Part shown: positions 27,315 through 37,682 of the stretch, in pieces
Layout of the letters: each line of letters opens with the position of its first letter
Numbering within the stretch: position 1 is the stretch's first letter
Origin: Scortum barcoo
Lineage: Eukaryota; Chordata; Actinopteri; Centrarchiformes; Terapontidae
DNA: 64,000 nucleotides
Assembly: GCA_023238725.1 (NCBI GenBank)
Contig: CM041534.1
Location: 25,735,303 to 25,799,302, forward strand
Direction of reading: 5' to 3'
The notes under the pieces: generated by a model
What the model was told of the DNA's origin: nothing
Seen by the model: the letters and a program-made list of their open reading frames with translations, nothing else
The model's database searches: none
Program-made: the position numbers and the translations under genes

Positions 27315-27316
<2 letters not shown>

Positions 27317-27351
<35 letters not shown>

Positions 27352-27490
27352 GACAGACAGACACACAGACACACACACACAGACAGACAGACAGACAGTG
27401 TCAGACACACACACACACACACACAGACACTGACACACTACACTGACAGTCTCACTCAGACAGACACACACACACACACACACACACAGT
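27317..27490. repeat. (CA)n and (CAGA)n microsatellites
   Basis: Alternating CA dinucleotide and CAGA tetranucleotide runs, with a GTGTCAG-containing interruption in the middle. Confidence 0.9.
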
Positions 27491-28274
27491 CAGGGTAATT
27501 AACACTCATTAGTGTTGATGCTAATCTGGAGGGTTAATCAGTCCAGTTGTCCGTCAAAGTGTGAAACACGTTTCTCTCATCAACAACAACAAACACAAAT
27601 ATTTTGATCTCTTAACGAGCTGCTGCGTCTTAACGAGCTCAACGACTCCTGAAACAACAACAGCCCCTTAACGAGATCAACAAACACTAATTAGTACAAA
27701 CACGACGTTACATGAGGTTGTTAAGCACATTATTCAGAATCACCCTGAACACACAGCACAGGTACATTTCCTGTATATACACACACACACACACACACAC
27801 ACTCATTATGTTCAGCTGAAATCCTCTTATTTGTGAATTTATTTCCACTCAATCGCTTCATATTTTTATATTTTATATTTGTATTTCTGTGTGAAGCCCC
27901 TCTGATAGTCGCTCCACTATAAACCAGTCAAACAGACATCATGATCATTAACATGACTAATAATATAAAATGACAGTGGTTTCATTGACATGTTTGGATG
28001 TTTATTGATGATTTATGGTTAAAATATCTCAAACTAATCAATCACAGCAAATTAATCAATTACAGATATCAGGTCACTAACAGACATAGGTAGTTATTGA
28101 ACCTTAAATGGTTTTAATGATCATCTGTGAACTTTGACCCTTTGTCTGTTTATACTTGCATGTTTCCAGTAAAACAAAAATCAATAATCACTTCACAGAT
28201 CAATACAGGAATATAATAACAGCTAATAACTAATCAATATTGAGGGCAGGAGAAGAAACAGGTGAAGGAAGTCT

Positions 28275-29214
28275 TCAGTATTTGGGCCTCTTCACATCCA
28301 CCCTAAAACACAACAACAACGTTTACACTCCTATTTACAAACTGCTTCCTGTTTACAAACTGCTTCCTGGTGACACTGAATTAAAACAGGAAGTACTCAC
28401 CCGTCAGCCTCCATCTTCTTCCTCTTCTCGATGATCTGAAACAGCAAAACCTGTTACTGACTGTTTACTAACAGTTTGTTTGTTTGTGTGGTTTGTATTG
28501 ATGTTTATGTTGTTTGTATTGATGTTTGTATTGATGTTTGTGTTGTTTGTATTGATGTTTGTGTTGTTTGTATTGATGTTTGTTTGTATTGATGTTTGTG
28601 TTGTTTGTATTGATGTTTGTGTTGTTTGTATTGATGTTTGTGTTGTTTGTATTGATGTTTGTGTTGTTGTTTGTGCGTCTCACCGCGCTGATTTTCTTCC
28701 ACTGTCGGTCCAGCTCGGCCTTCTCATTGGTCTCTTTGAAGCGTCGAGTCTTTCGGCCCTCAGACATCTTGATGCCGTACTGGAAGGCAGCCCTGCAGGG
28801 ACAAACTTTATGAGCACGCTCACTTCATCCTGAGACACGCTCTTATTTTGTCTTCTAACATCCTGTCTGCACAGGAAGTCTGACTGAGCACGTACTTTGG
28901 CAGAGCCTCCTTGTTGTTCATGTAATCTGAATACTCCTCCTGAGTGTCGAAGTCCCACCGACCCAGCGGCCCCTTCTTATTCCCCTGAAACCACAAACAG
29001 CACTGAAACAACTTCCTGTTCTTCTCCCCCGGAGTCACTCACAGGAACCCACTGCGGTTCTCCACGTGGAGACAAAAGGTAAGAACCAGAGGAACATGAA
29101 GAACGTGTGGAACACATGGAACCTGCTCTACAGAGTTACAGGTGAAGCTCTTACCTGGTCCATCTTGCTGTAGTCGACCTCCTCATCACTGTCCACAGCC
29201 AGGTCGTCCATCCT

Positions 29215-29252
<38 letters not shown>

Positions 29253-32200
29253 AGAGCAGTACTACATGTATGACAGACATCATGTGTGTGTTTAATTGCT
29301 GGATTAAACTTAACATTAACATGTGGTAGCTCCATCTTAAAGTCTCAGGTGTGTGTGTATGTGTGTGTGTGTGCGTGTGTAGCGTGTAGTGTGTGTGTAT
29401 CTTACGTAGCAGGGTAACACTCTGCGTATGAGTTCGATCCTCCAAAGAAATCTCCCAGCTGCTCTTTGCCGTCTCTCCTCTGAGAGCCAGTTCACCACAT
29501 TAAGGAACAAAACTACAGTAATACTACACAAAAACTACAGTAATACTACACAAAACTACAGTAATACTACACAAAACTACAGTAATACTATAGTAATACT
29601 ACACAAAACTACAGTAATACTACACAAAAACTACAGTAATACTACACAAAACTACAGTAATACTACAGTAATACTACACAAAACTACAGTAATACTACAC
29701 AGTAATGGAGGATATGGTTCCTGGCTCTGCCATTGGCTGCCTGCTGCTCCTGCAAACTTCTCATTGATCATTTTGATCTGCTCCCTCACTGATCCAGGAC
29801 CTGACAGAGAGACAGGCAGACAGACAGGCAGTTAATTTATCAGTTTGATATTAAAGTGAAGCTTCAGTTTCTTTATTCTGCTAATTTGAAAGAAATAATT
29901 TACCTGCATCCACCTCCAGGACCTGCACACACACACACACACACACAGTTTCAGATAGCAAAATTAACAATAATGATAGTATCAATAATATCAATATTAA
30001 TATCAATCAGTCCCGTCTGTCCGACCTGCTGTTCGTCTACTCGCGGTTTCTCGAAGTAGCTGTGTCTCCTGCTCTTGCTGTCGTCCTCCCTGTCTCTCTC
30101 CCGGTCCCTGTCTCTCTCTCGGTCCCTGTCTCTCTCTCGGTGGCGGTCTTTGTCTTTGGCGGGTTTGGAGGACGAGCTGGACGACAGGATGTAGTCTCCG
30201 ATGTCGTCAAAGATACTGAAAGACGAGCAGAGAGGACGTTGGCTGTCGTTCCTGCTGTGACGTACAAACCTTCATGTGTTGTGGTGAACTGACCTCAGAT
30301 CGGCCTCCGGAGCTCTCTTCTCATCCTGTTTACCTGAAACAAACACACACGTCAGCCCCGTCCAGCACCAACACACCTGACGCAGAGATACCTCAACACG
30401 TCCATCACTCTGATCACAGAACAGCGATCAATAACTATCTATGAGACGAAGAAGAAAAGTCACCTTTGTCCTTCTTCTTGATCTTCTTGTGGCGCGTCCC
30501 CTGTCTGAGGTACGACAGGATCTGAGTCAGCTTCGAGATCACGATGTCGTTGGTGGTCAGAGTCGTCTGAGCCTGAGACATGAAGTCAATAATCAATAAT
30601 CACCGATCAGCTTCAAAACAAAACTTGAACCAGGAGCTAAAACACTCACCTGAGAGATACAGGTACGTGTGCAGTGATACGGGTGTGCAGTGATACAGGT
30701 GTGCGTGCGCAGTGATACAGGTGTGCAGTGATACAGGTGTGCGTGCGCAGTGATACAGGTGTGCAGTGATACAGGTGTGCGTGCGCAGTGATACAGATGT
30801 GCAGTACCTCCATGCTCGGACAGTCGGCTTTGCTGCGGATAAGCGTCGTCGGGATATCGGTGTCGGTGAATTCGTCGTCGAGGTCGACCACGTACGCCAT
30901 CCTGCCCGGCAAGAAGAGCTCGTTCCTCTCGACCACACCTGTCCTGAAGACCACGCGGTAGATGTTCCTCCCTGTGGGGGGAGGGGGGGGTTATATTCCT
31001 TTATTTCACAGCTTTAATCTCACATTTTTACACTCGTAATCTCTGATTGATTGCACAGCACACTTCAGATGCAGCTGCAAGAAACACAACACAACTCACC
31101 AAGACGAGTCTTAAACTCGATCTTCTCCTCAGGCTCCACGTCTTTCCTGAAACACACAGACAGATCAGACAGGTCAGAGGTCAGACAGATCAGACAGGTC
31201 AACAACAGTTAATGAAGAAATAAAACTGCAGTCTGCAGTTCATGAAACACCAACAGAGTGGAGCATCTTTGTACACAGAAGATCTCTGAGATCACTGTCA
31301 ATGACAGACGGCTGCCAAACAATATTAATATTATATCAATGATGTTAAAGACATCATTAAAATCTTCGTTAATATTAAAGTCCATCAGTTCCTCATTAAG
31401 TTTACTTCACATTAAAGCACAAACAGATCTGTCCTTTACGTCCAGCTTTATCTTCATACTTTGCCTCCTTCTGGACTTTCTCCATCATGTCTTCTTCTTC
31501 TTTCTCTTTGCTGGTGATTTCAGCTCTCACCTGTGACACAATTAATGGCGTTACTACGAGAGGTCAAACAGTTCAGAAAACATCAGAAGAGATCAATCAG
31601 ATCAGTTAACGTTAATCAGATAAATTAGACATCAACACTGAGTCAGCTGCTTTGTGTGTGTGTGTGTTAAATAAATATCGTATAAACACGTCACACTCTG
31701 GTGTGGCTACGAGGTAAGCTAACTTCCTGTTTGCATCTGACCTTCTGCAGCAGAGCGAAGTCCAGACCTTTCACCAAGTGAGTGTGCTCCATGTCACCTC
31801 CCAAGAACTTGGATTCCTGAATCAGCTGACGACGCTTCTCCGCTGCAGACTTATCTCTGAGGGAAGACACACACACGTCAACAAACACGAACAAACAAGT
31901 GTACATGGAGCTGCTGAGCCCTCATGGTAGTTAACACCATTAGCATTAGCAGCACTCACGCCTCCGCGGTCGGTCCCACAGCTCTATAGTTGGCCGTGGT
32001 GCTGATCAGCTCCGTCTCCTCGTAGTCTTTGTTGACGCCATCTCGACGCTCTCTAGCTCGGTCTCTGTATTTCTCTGCTAGCTCTCTCTCTCGCTCCATC
32101 TCCTGCTGCCGTAGCTTAGCATAGTAGCTGCAACCAAAGAACCAGTGGTCAATAAGCCGCTGATGAACATCATGTGATGTTTGAATCAGGACTTTATGAA

Positions 32201-32704
32201 TCATTGATTAGAGAAACCTGATCAATAAGCACACTGTTTCTGACCCACAGGGGGCGCTGTGCCATCTCAGCATAAAGGCTGGAAACACACAGAGCTGCTA
32301 GCTCCTCCCTTATGACGTTACGTCTCATTTGTTTGAAGAGTTAAAATGATTTGAGCAGATTTTCAGGTTTTCGTGTCGACTCTCAGCTGACGCTCCTGCT
32401 GCGTGCTGATTGGTTAATGCTCACCTCTTCTTCTTCCTCCTCCTCGCTGCAGGATCCTCATCCTCATTGTAGTCCCGTGGCATTCTGGGAAAAAAAAAGT
32501 CAGTTTCTTGATCGTCATCATCATCATCGTCATCATCATGCACAGGCATGACTGCTCCCACTCACTCATGGTGTCTGGATTTGGAGGGTGGGGCTGAAGA
32601 GGGTGCGGCCCGCGGTGTCATCAGCAACTTCCTGAAGTCATCATTGGTCAGTTTGGACCTGAAGAGACACACACAGGGTTAAAACACACACAGGGTTCTC
32701 ACAC

Positions 32705-32736
<32 letters not shown>

Positions 32737-33496
32737 TGTGTAGTTACTCACTGGGCTGCAGCTCGGTGGTCGTCGAGCTCGAGGCCTTCAGGAGCCAGAG
32801 GGTTGGAGTAACTCTCCGCTGAGCGCGCGCACACACGCACACACACACAGAACATAAAAACATCAACATTATAAAACAAACTTTCGATTAAATCTCTTTA
32901 ATGAGGATGAAACTGTTTGTGTATGTCTGTTTTTTTCTGCTGAACTCACACACACACACATTCATACAATATCAACGGTGGAGTTCAGGCAGTGACTTTC
33001 ATCTATCGATCAATCATGGCTTTATTGATCAGCTGCTGCTTTGTAATAATAATAACATGATCTGATCTTTGACTTTAATAACACAGAACTTCACTGATCA
33101 TCGATCATTACAGCAGAAAAAGAGAAGATCAACTGATCAATGAACTGATTGGCTGTAGTAGCATTGATCGATCAGATAATGTGTCTTTATTTACTTTGAT
33201 GAAAATATAAACAGGGTTTTGTGTGGCGCTGGGCTAAACTAAGCTAGGCTCCACTAAGCTAGGCTAACCTAAGCTAAAATAAATTGAGCTTAGCTAGCAC
33301 AGCCCGATGACGAGAGTTATTGATCCGGTTGGATAAAAACACTGACATCACGTCTTTATAGAAAATCAAGCTTAATCTGAGAGACTGAACTGTTCTGTGT
33401 CTCCTCAGCTAACACTGCTAACACAGAGCTAACGCAGAGCGAGCTAACAGACTGTTAACATGCTAATGCAGAGCTAACAAACTGACTTTCAGGCAT
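28275..33496 (-). CDS. ik: Protein RED (IK), spliceosomal factor, complete
   Basis: RED/IK is a nuclear component of the spliceosomal B complex, working with SMU1, and is needed for mitotic progression. Twenty exons in transcript order: 33487-33496, 32752-32818, 32566-32658, 32425-32484, 31960-32127, 31742-31856, 31460-31530, 31100-31146, 30808-30971, 30464-30572, 30294-30333, 30026-30215, 29904-29922, 29701-29800, 29406-29477, 29155-29212, 28896-28984, 28684-28792, 28401-28435, 28275-28302. They join to 547 codons plus stop, against ~557 aa in human. Diagnostic blocks are SKLTNDDFRKLLMTPRAAP, YYAKLRQQEMERERELAEKY, GDMEHTHLVKGLDFALLQK and ERNELFLPGRMAYVVDLDD. The RE/RD dipeptide region (HRERDRDRERDRDRER) follows, then GRWDFDTQEEY and the C-terminal VKRPKY. 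The first coding exon holds only three codons plus one base. The exon 14 donor and exon 15 acceptor have close alternatives. Confidence 0.96.
28478..28676. repeat. TTGTATTGATGTTTGTGTTG minisatellite in ik intron
   Basis: About nine or ten copies of a ~21-bp unit, with one shortened unit near 28580, lie between the ik exons at 28401-28435 and 28684-28792. The array ends within ~10 bp of the exon that starts at 28684. Confidence 0.9.
29503..29700. repeat. CTACAGTAATACTACACAAAA minisatellite in ik intron
   Basis: About ten copies of a ~20-bp unit fill the intron between ik exons 29406-29477 and 29701-29800. The array touches the exon 14 donor: on the minus strand the units read AGTATTACTGTAGTTTTGTG and offer many GTAGT donor-like sites. 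Confidence 0.9.
30655..30802. repeat. GCAGTGATACAGGTGTGC minisatellite in ik intron
   Basis: Alternating units GTGCAGTGATACAGGT and GTGCGTGCGCAGTGATACAG repeat in tandem, ending a few bases before the exon border at 30808. Confidence 0.9.
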
Positions 33497-33639
33497 CTCT
33501 GCGGGCTGCTCTCTGTCTCTCAGCGGGATCCTGCTCCGTCTTTCACCCTGAAGATGAGTCTGATCAGTCGGATCAATGATCAGCCGGATCACTGATTAGC
33601 TTCTCCGGTTATCTTCTGCTGTTAGCTTCTACTGCAGAG

Positions 33640-33685
33640 CTTCTGTTGCGTCACTTCCTGTCCGTGGCCGTCACTTCCTGTGATG
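33640..33685 (-). promoter_or_regulatory. Duplicated ETS/CRE composite sites, ik promoter
   Basis: On the minus strand AGGAAGTGACG occurs twice, within 33647-33660 and 33667-33680, 20 bp apart. GGAAGTGACG combines an ETS (GABP) core with a CRE half-site and is a known composite motif of TATA-less housekeeping promoters. It lies ~150-185 bp upstream of the ik start codon, where a TSS is expected. Confidence 0.6.
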
Positions 33686-33779
33686 CTGCAGCGCCCCTGC
33701 AGTGATGACAACTTTAGATCTTTATTATTTATTAATCAAATCAAAGAGTTTAATCGATAATGAACAGTTCTTCTCTGGT

Positions 33780-34185
33780 GAGACTGTGTTTAATTTCACT
33801 TGATATACATACGCACACACCCACATAAAACTTTATCATTACAGTATATATTACTTTACTATAACAGTATACATACGCACCGTGGACACACGCACTTTAT
33901 CAATACACACACACACACATCTACATGTGGACTCAAGTGTGTACAAACCGACTGTTGCACAACTGTATGTCACACACTGCCATTTTACACATTTCATGTT
34001 TTTTAATTTTATATTGTTTAAATTTATATTGTATTTTTACCTTCTATTTTATTATAGTTTCCTTTTTGCATCTTTACTGTATTTACTTGCATGCCCTTAT
34101 GTTTCCTACCTTTCAAGCTGCTGGAAATGTGAATTTCTCTTGGAGATCAATAAAGTATCTATCTATCTATCTATCTATCTACATT
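33780..34185 (+). mobile_element. 3' end of a LINE/SINE with (ATCT)n tail
   Basis: The segment ends GGAAATGTGAATTTCTCTTG, GAGATCAATAAAG and (TATC)n at 34149-34182, a common 3' terminus of fish non-LTR elements. Upstream is AT-rich with no RT remnant. It lies immediately 5' of the ik promoter. Confidence 0.55.
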
Positions 34186-35030
34186 ACGTTATTATTACGG
34201 AATATTATATTATAATAACTATTATCGTAATAGTACAGACACAGACGTGATAGTTTATTTGAAGCTCGTTCTAATAATCAGAAGGTTTCTTCCTCTTTAT
34301 TAACTGATACACACCTTTTCAAAACTTTGTTAGAAACAGTCTTTAAACGTACACATTTACAGCACAGAGTCAGCGGGTCGTTGTCTTGAATAAAATCTTC
34401 AGAGTAGAGTTCACACTGCTGTCAGTCAGACTGAGAACTTCAAAGAAAATATTCTTTTTTCCACATTGTTTGATGGAAAAGTTTCTTTGGCTGCATGTTT
34501 TTAATGTTTTCTGACTGTTTGAGCAGTTTCATCTGAAACTATCCTGCAGCGCAGCATCGCCCCCTTCAGGTCAGCAGAGTTACTGTGCAGGTTCTCCGGG
34601 ACCAGCTGGATTTTCTTTTTCTAATCAACAGATTGATCAGCGTCAAGTTACTGTGACTCACTTTTCAAAACCCACACAGAAGAACTTGTCATGTAAACTG
34701 AAGCACATCAAGTTCAAACTCTGGACAGGAAACAAACCGATTCACAGCTTCAAAATAAAAAAAGCAATCTATAATCAGAGTAAATTAGGTCTTTTCACAA
34801 TAAAGGCCCTATGCAGTGAGAAATATTTAAGGTGGATTTATTTTAAAGAACAATCAAGTTTCAGAACAGATGTTTATCTTCAGTCCTGCTTCAGATCAAA
34901 GGTAGAAAACAAATAGGTCACTGAGTTTTAACCCTCAGAGCGACTTCCTCTTTAAACCAGAGAGAGCTGCCAAACGACCGGGGAAATAATGGAAAGAAAA
35001 CTCACCATGAAACAGAGCCACATTAATAAT
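34186..35030. other. Spacer between ndufa2 3' end and ik 5' flank
   Basis: No exon or element is recognised. An 87-codon plus-strand frame at 34653-34916 has no motif that I know. Its start and end match no splice or gene context. Confidence 0.5.
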
Positions 35031-35037
35031 ATTGAGC

Positions 35038-35043
35038 TTTATT
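35038..35043 (-). promoter_or_regulatory. ndufa2 polyadenylation signal
   Basis: AATAAA on the minus strand lies 77 bp downstream of the ndufa2 stop codon and is the first canonical signal. Confidence 0.6.
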
Positions 35044-35119
35044 CACATTCACATTTACACAAACTGAATGAAGCAGGTTTGGACTGAACCACTTTCTGCA
35101 CAGATGGGGGGGGGGGGGG

Positions 35120-36501
35120 TTAAGGTTTGGACTGAACCAGAGTCTCCACAGCTTTGACCACCTGATCAGCCGACATGTTGTCCACCATGACGCTGCTCTC
35201 TTTACCCCAATCTGAACACGAAGCACAGAGATTATTATTATTACTGACGTCATCAGGCAGCTGCTTTTAATAATCAGGTCAAAAACAACACAAACATGGA
35301 ACACAAAGTTCAGTAAAACAAAGAAATATCATAAAACATGATGATTAAAACACCTGAATGTTGCTGTTCGACTGACTGAAGCTGTGACACCACGTTTCAG
35401 ATTTTAGCTGAAGTGTGACACATAAGCTTGTTTGTTTGTTGACTTTAACTTCAGGGCGCTGATAAAGGCTCGCTGTGAGCGGTCTGGACTCTGCAGACTC
35501 ACCGTATCGGGCCCACACTCGGGCCTGGACTCCAGAACATTCTCGGATCAGGATCGGGAAGTCTGGATTGGACTTCTTCAGAGCTACGTAGTGCTGCTCC
35601 ACGAAGGCTCTGTAAACAACAACAACAGAAGTGACATCATCTGCTTGCTGTTGACCTGATGTCACACAAGAGGAGGCGGAGTCACAGAGACATCAGCCGA
35701 AAGCATCGATCATTATCAATATATAATCTATATAAGAGACAACAGGTCCAAACGTAATAAGAAAAAGACTTAATACTAAAAATTAATACTAATAATCTTC
35801 ATCATCATAAATAATAGCAACAACAACATTATAATAATAAATAATAATATTTGGCAGCGACTCTTTTGAACGTTTTAATATTTATATTAAAATAAAATAG
35901 ATTTTAGTTTTTATGTTACATGGAGACAACCACTGTTAATATTAACTATTGATCCTTATATATATCCTTACTTATTGGGCTTGCACCGGGACCAGGGTAG
36001 CTAATCTCGTTCCATCCCATGTTTAACTTGTGTTGGAATGACAAACAATCCTTCAATCCTTGATTACTGATATTCGATTATTGTGACGTCATGACGCACC
36101 GCCGTGTGGTTGTTAACAGGAAGCAATCCTTTCAAATTAAACATTCTGATTCATTTTATAGCTTAATATGAAATCAACCGAATATTTTAGTACTGTAATC
36201 AACTATTAAAGACATTAAACTTCACCAGATGATTATTAATTATTATTAATTATAGTTAATTAAAAATGCCTGTGTCTGCTTATGCTAACTGTTAGCCGTT
36301 AGCAGTTCAGATCATTCTGTGGTGCTAAGCTAACAGGCTAACAGGCAGCAGAGATGTAGCAGCGGCTGTTCCCGCCGCAGCAGGCCGCCTGAGAGCTCAC
36401 CTGGCCCCGCTGCTGGCCGCAGAGCTCTGGCAGAGATGGATGCGGAGCTCCCGGAGACTTTTACTGAGCGCGGAGCCGAAACTGCGACCTGCTGCCGCCA
36501 T
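35120..36501 (-). CDS. ndufa2: NADH:ubiquinone oxidoreductase subunit A2, complete
   Basis: NDUFA2 (B8) is a small thioredoxin-fold accessory subunit of the matrix arm of mitochondrial complex I. Three exons in transcript order, 36401-36501, 35503-35609 and 35120-35211, join to 99 codons plus TAA, the same length as the human protein. Visible matches: [14 protein letters not shown] in the first strand/loop, then [34 protein letters not shown] and the C-terminal [18 protein letters not shown]. The start [12 protein letters not shown] has an ATGGCGGC context. It is read in the same direction as ik, ~1.6 kb upstream of the ik promoter. Its 5' flank is almost entirely minisatellite. Confidence 0.97.
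35985..36065 (+). mobile_element. Possible retroelement 3' tail in ndufa2 intron 1
   Basis: GGGCTTGCACCGGGACCAGG is followed by GTTGGAATGACAAACAATCC and a short (TTCAATCC)2 run. This looks like the end of a fish LINE/SINE with a tandem tail. The family is not identified. Confidence 0.35.
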
Positions 36502-36530
36502 GTTAACTTCCTGTGAAGGGCAACACGAGG
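36490..36530 (-). promoter_or_regulatory. ndufa2 start context (near-TISU) with ETS site
   Basis: On the minus strand the sequence reads ACAGGAAGTTAACATGGCGG. An ETS core (36506-36514) directly precedes the ATG, whose context TAACATGGCGGC differs from the TISU consensus SAASATGGCGGC at one position. This suggests a very short leader. The minisatellite begins ~30 bp upstream. Confidence 0.5.
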
Positions 36531-37682
36531 GCTAATACAGCCCGGAGTTTATACTGACAGGCACAGTGTTAATACAGCCCGGAGTATGACCTGACAGGCA
36601 CACATGGTGTTAATACAGCCCGGAGTTTATACTGACAGGCATGGTGTTAATACAGCCCGGAGTTTATACTGACAGGCATGGTGTTAATACAGCCCGGAGT
36701 ATGACCTGACAGGCACGGTGTTAATACAGCCCGGAGTTTATACTGACAGGCATGGTGTTAATACAGCCCGGAGTTTATACTGACAGGCATGGTGTTAATA
36801 CAGCCCGGAGTATGACCTGACAGGCACGGTGTTAATACAGCCCGGAGTTTATACTGACAGGCATGGTGTTAATACAGCCCGGAGTATGACCTGACAGGCA
36901 CACTGTTAATACAGACCGGAGTATGACCTGACAGGCACACTGTTAATACAGCCCGGAGTTTATACTGACAGGCATGGTGTTAATACAGCCCGGAGTATGA
37001 CCTGACAGGCACAGTGTTAATACAGCCCGGAGTTTATACTGACAGGCACACTGCTAATACAGCCCTGAGTTTATACTGACAGGCACACTGTTAATACAGC
37101 CCGGAGTTTATGACCTGACAGGCATGGTGTTAATACAGCCCGGAGTATGACCTGACAGGCATAGTGTTAATACAGCCCGGAGTATGACCTGACAGGCACA
37201 CTGTTAATACAGCCCGGAGTTTATACTGACAGGCACACTGTTAATACAGCCCGGAGTTTATACTGACAGGCATGGTGTTAATACAGCCCGGAGTTTATAC
37301 TGACAGGCATGGTGTTAATACAGCCCGGAGTATGACCTGACAGGCACGGTGTTAATACAGCCCGGAGTATGACCTGACAGGCACGGTGTTAATACAGCCC
37401 GGAGTTTATACTGACAGGCACACTGCTAATACAGCCCTGAGTATTGAGTTTATACTGACAGGCACAGTGTTTATACTGACAGGCACAGTGTTTATACTGA
37501 CAGGCACGGTGTTAATACAGCCCGGAGTATGACCTGACAGGCACAGTGTTAATACAGCCCGGAGTTTATACTGACAGGCACACTGTTAATACAGCCCTGA
37601 GTTTATACTGACAGGCACACTGTTAATACAGCCCGGAGTATGACCTGACAGGCATAGTGTTAATGCAGCCCGGAGTTTAAAA
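36529..37682. repeat. Minisatellite of ~37-bp units in ndufa2 5' flank
   Basis: About thirty head-to-tail units share TTAATACAGCCCGGAGT. They alternate irregularly between two versions, one continuing TTATACTGACAGGCATGGTG and the other ATGACCTGACAGGCACGGTG. A few units are truncated (37441-37500) or mutated (CAGCCCTGAG, CAGACCGGAG). The array runs from ~30 bp upstream of the ndufa2 ATG for 1.15 kb. Unit identity is very high, so expansion or homogenisation is recent. Confidence 0.96.

Larger units (their letters stand above)
25240..28274. other. Intergenic region between convergent dach2 and ik
   Basis: No gene is seen. The region contains (GT)n at 26252-26282, an (ATC)/(TTC) array at 26778-27025, CA/CAGA arrays at 27317-27490 and a (CA)n at 27780-27802. 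The genes on its two sides end here, so 3' UTR sequence of both is probably included. Confidence 0.6.

Noticed and set aside
29856..30292. Plus-strand Val/Pro/Leu-rich frames over the ik RE/RD region
   Set aside because: They are antisense of the RERDRD-coding exon. The minus-strand reading matches RED protein and joins in phase.
34653..34916. 87-codon plus-strand frame with a protein-like look (KLKHIKFKLWTGNKP)
   Set aside because: No recognised homology, no splice context and no promoter evidence. It might be old transposase-like sequence, but nothing supports that.
36529..37682. Could the regular ~37-bp units be a CRISPR array?
   Set aside because: The units are contiguous tandem copies with no unique spacers, in a vertebrate genome with split genes and no cas genes.
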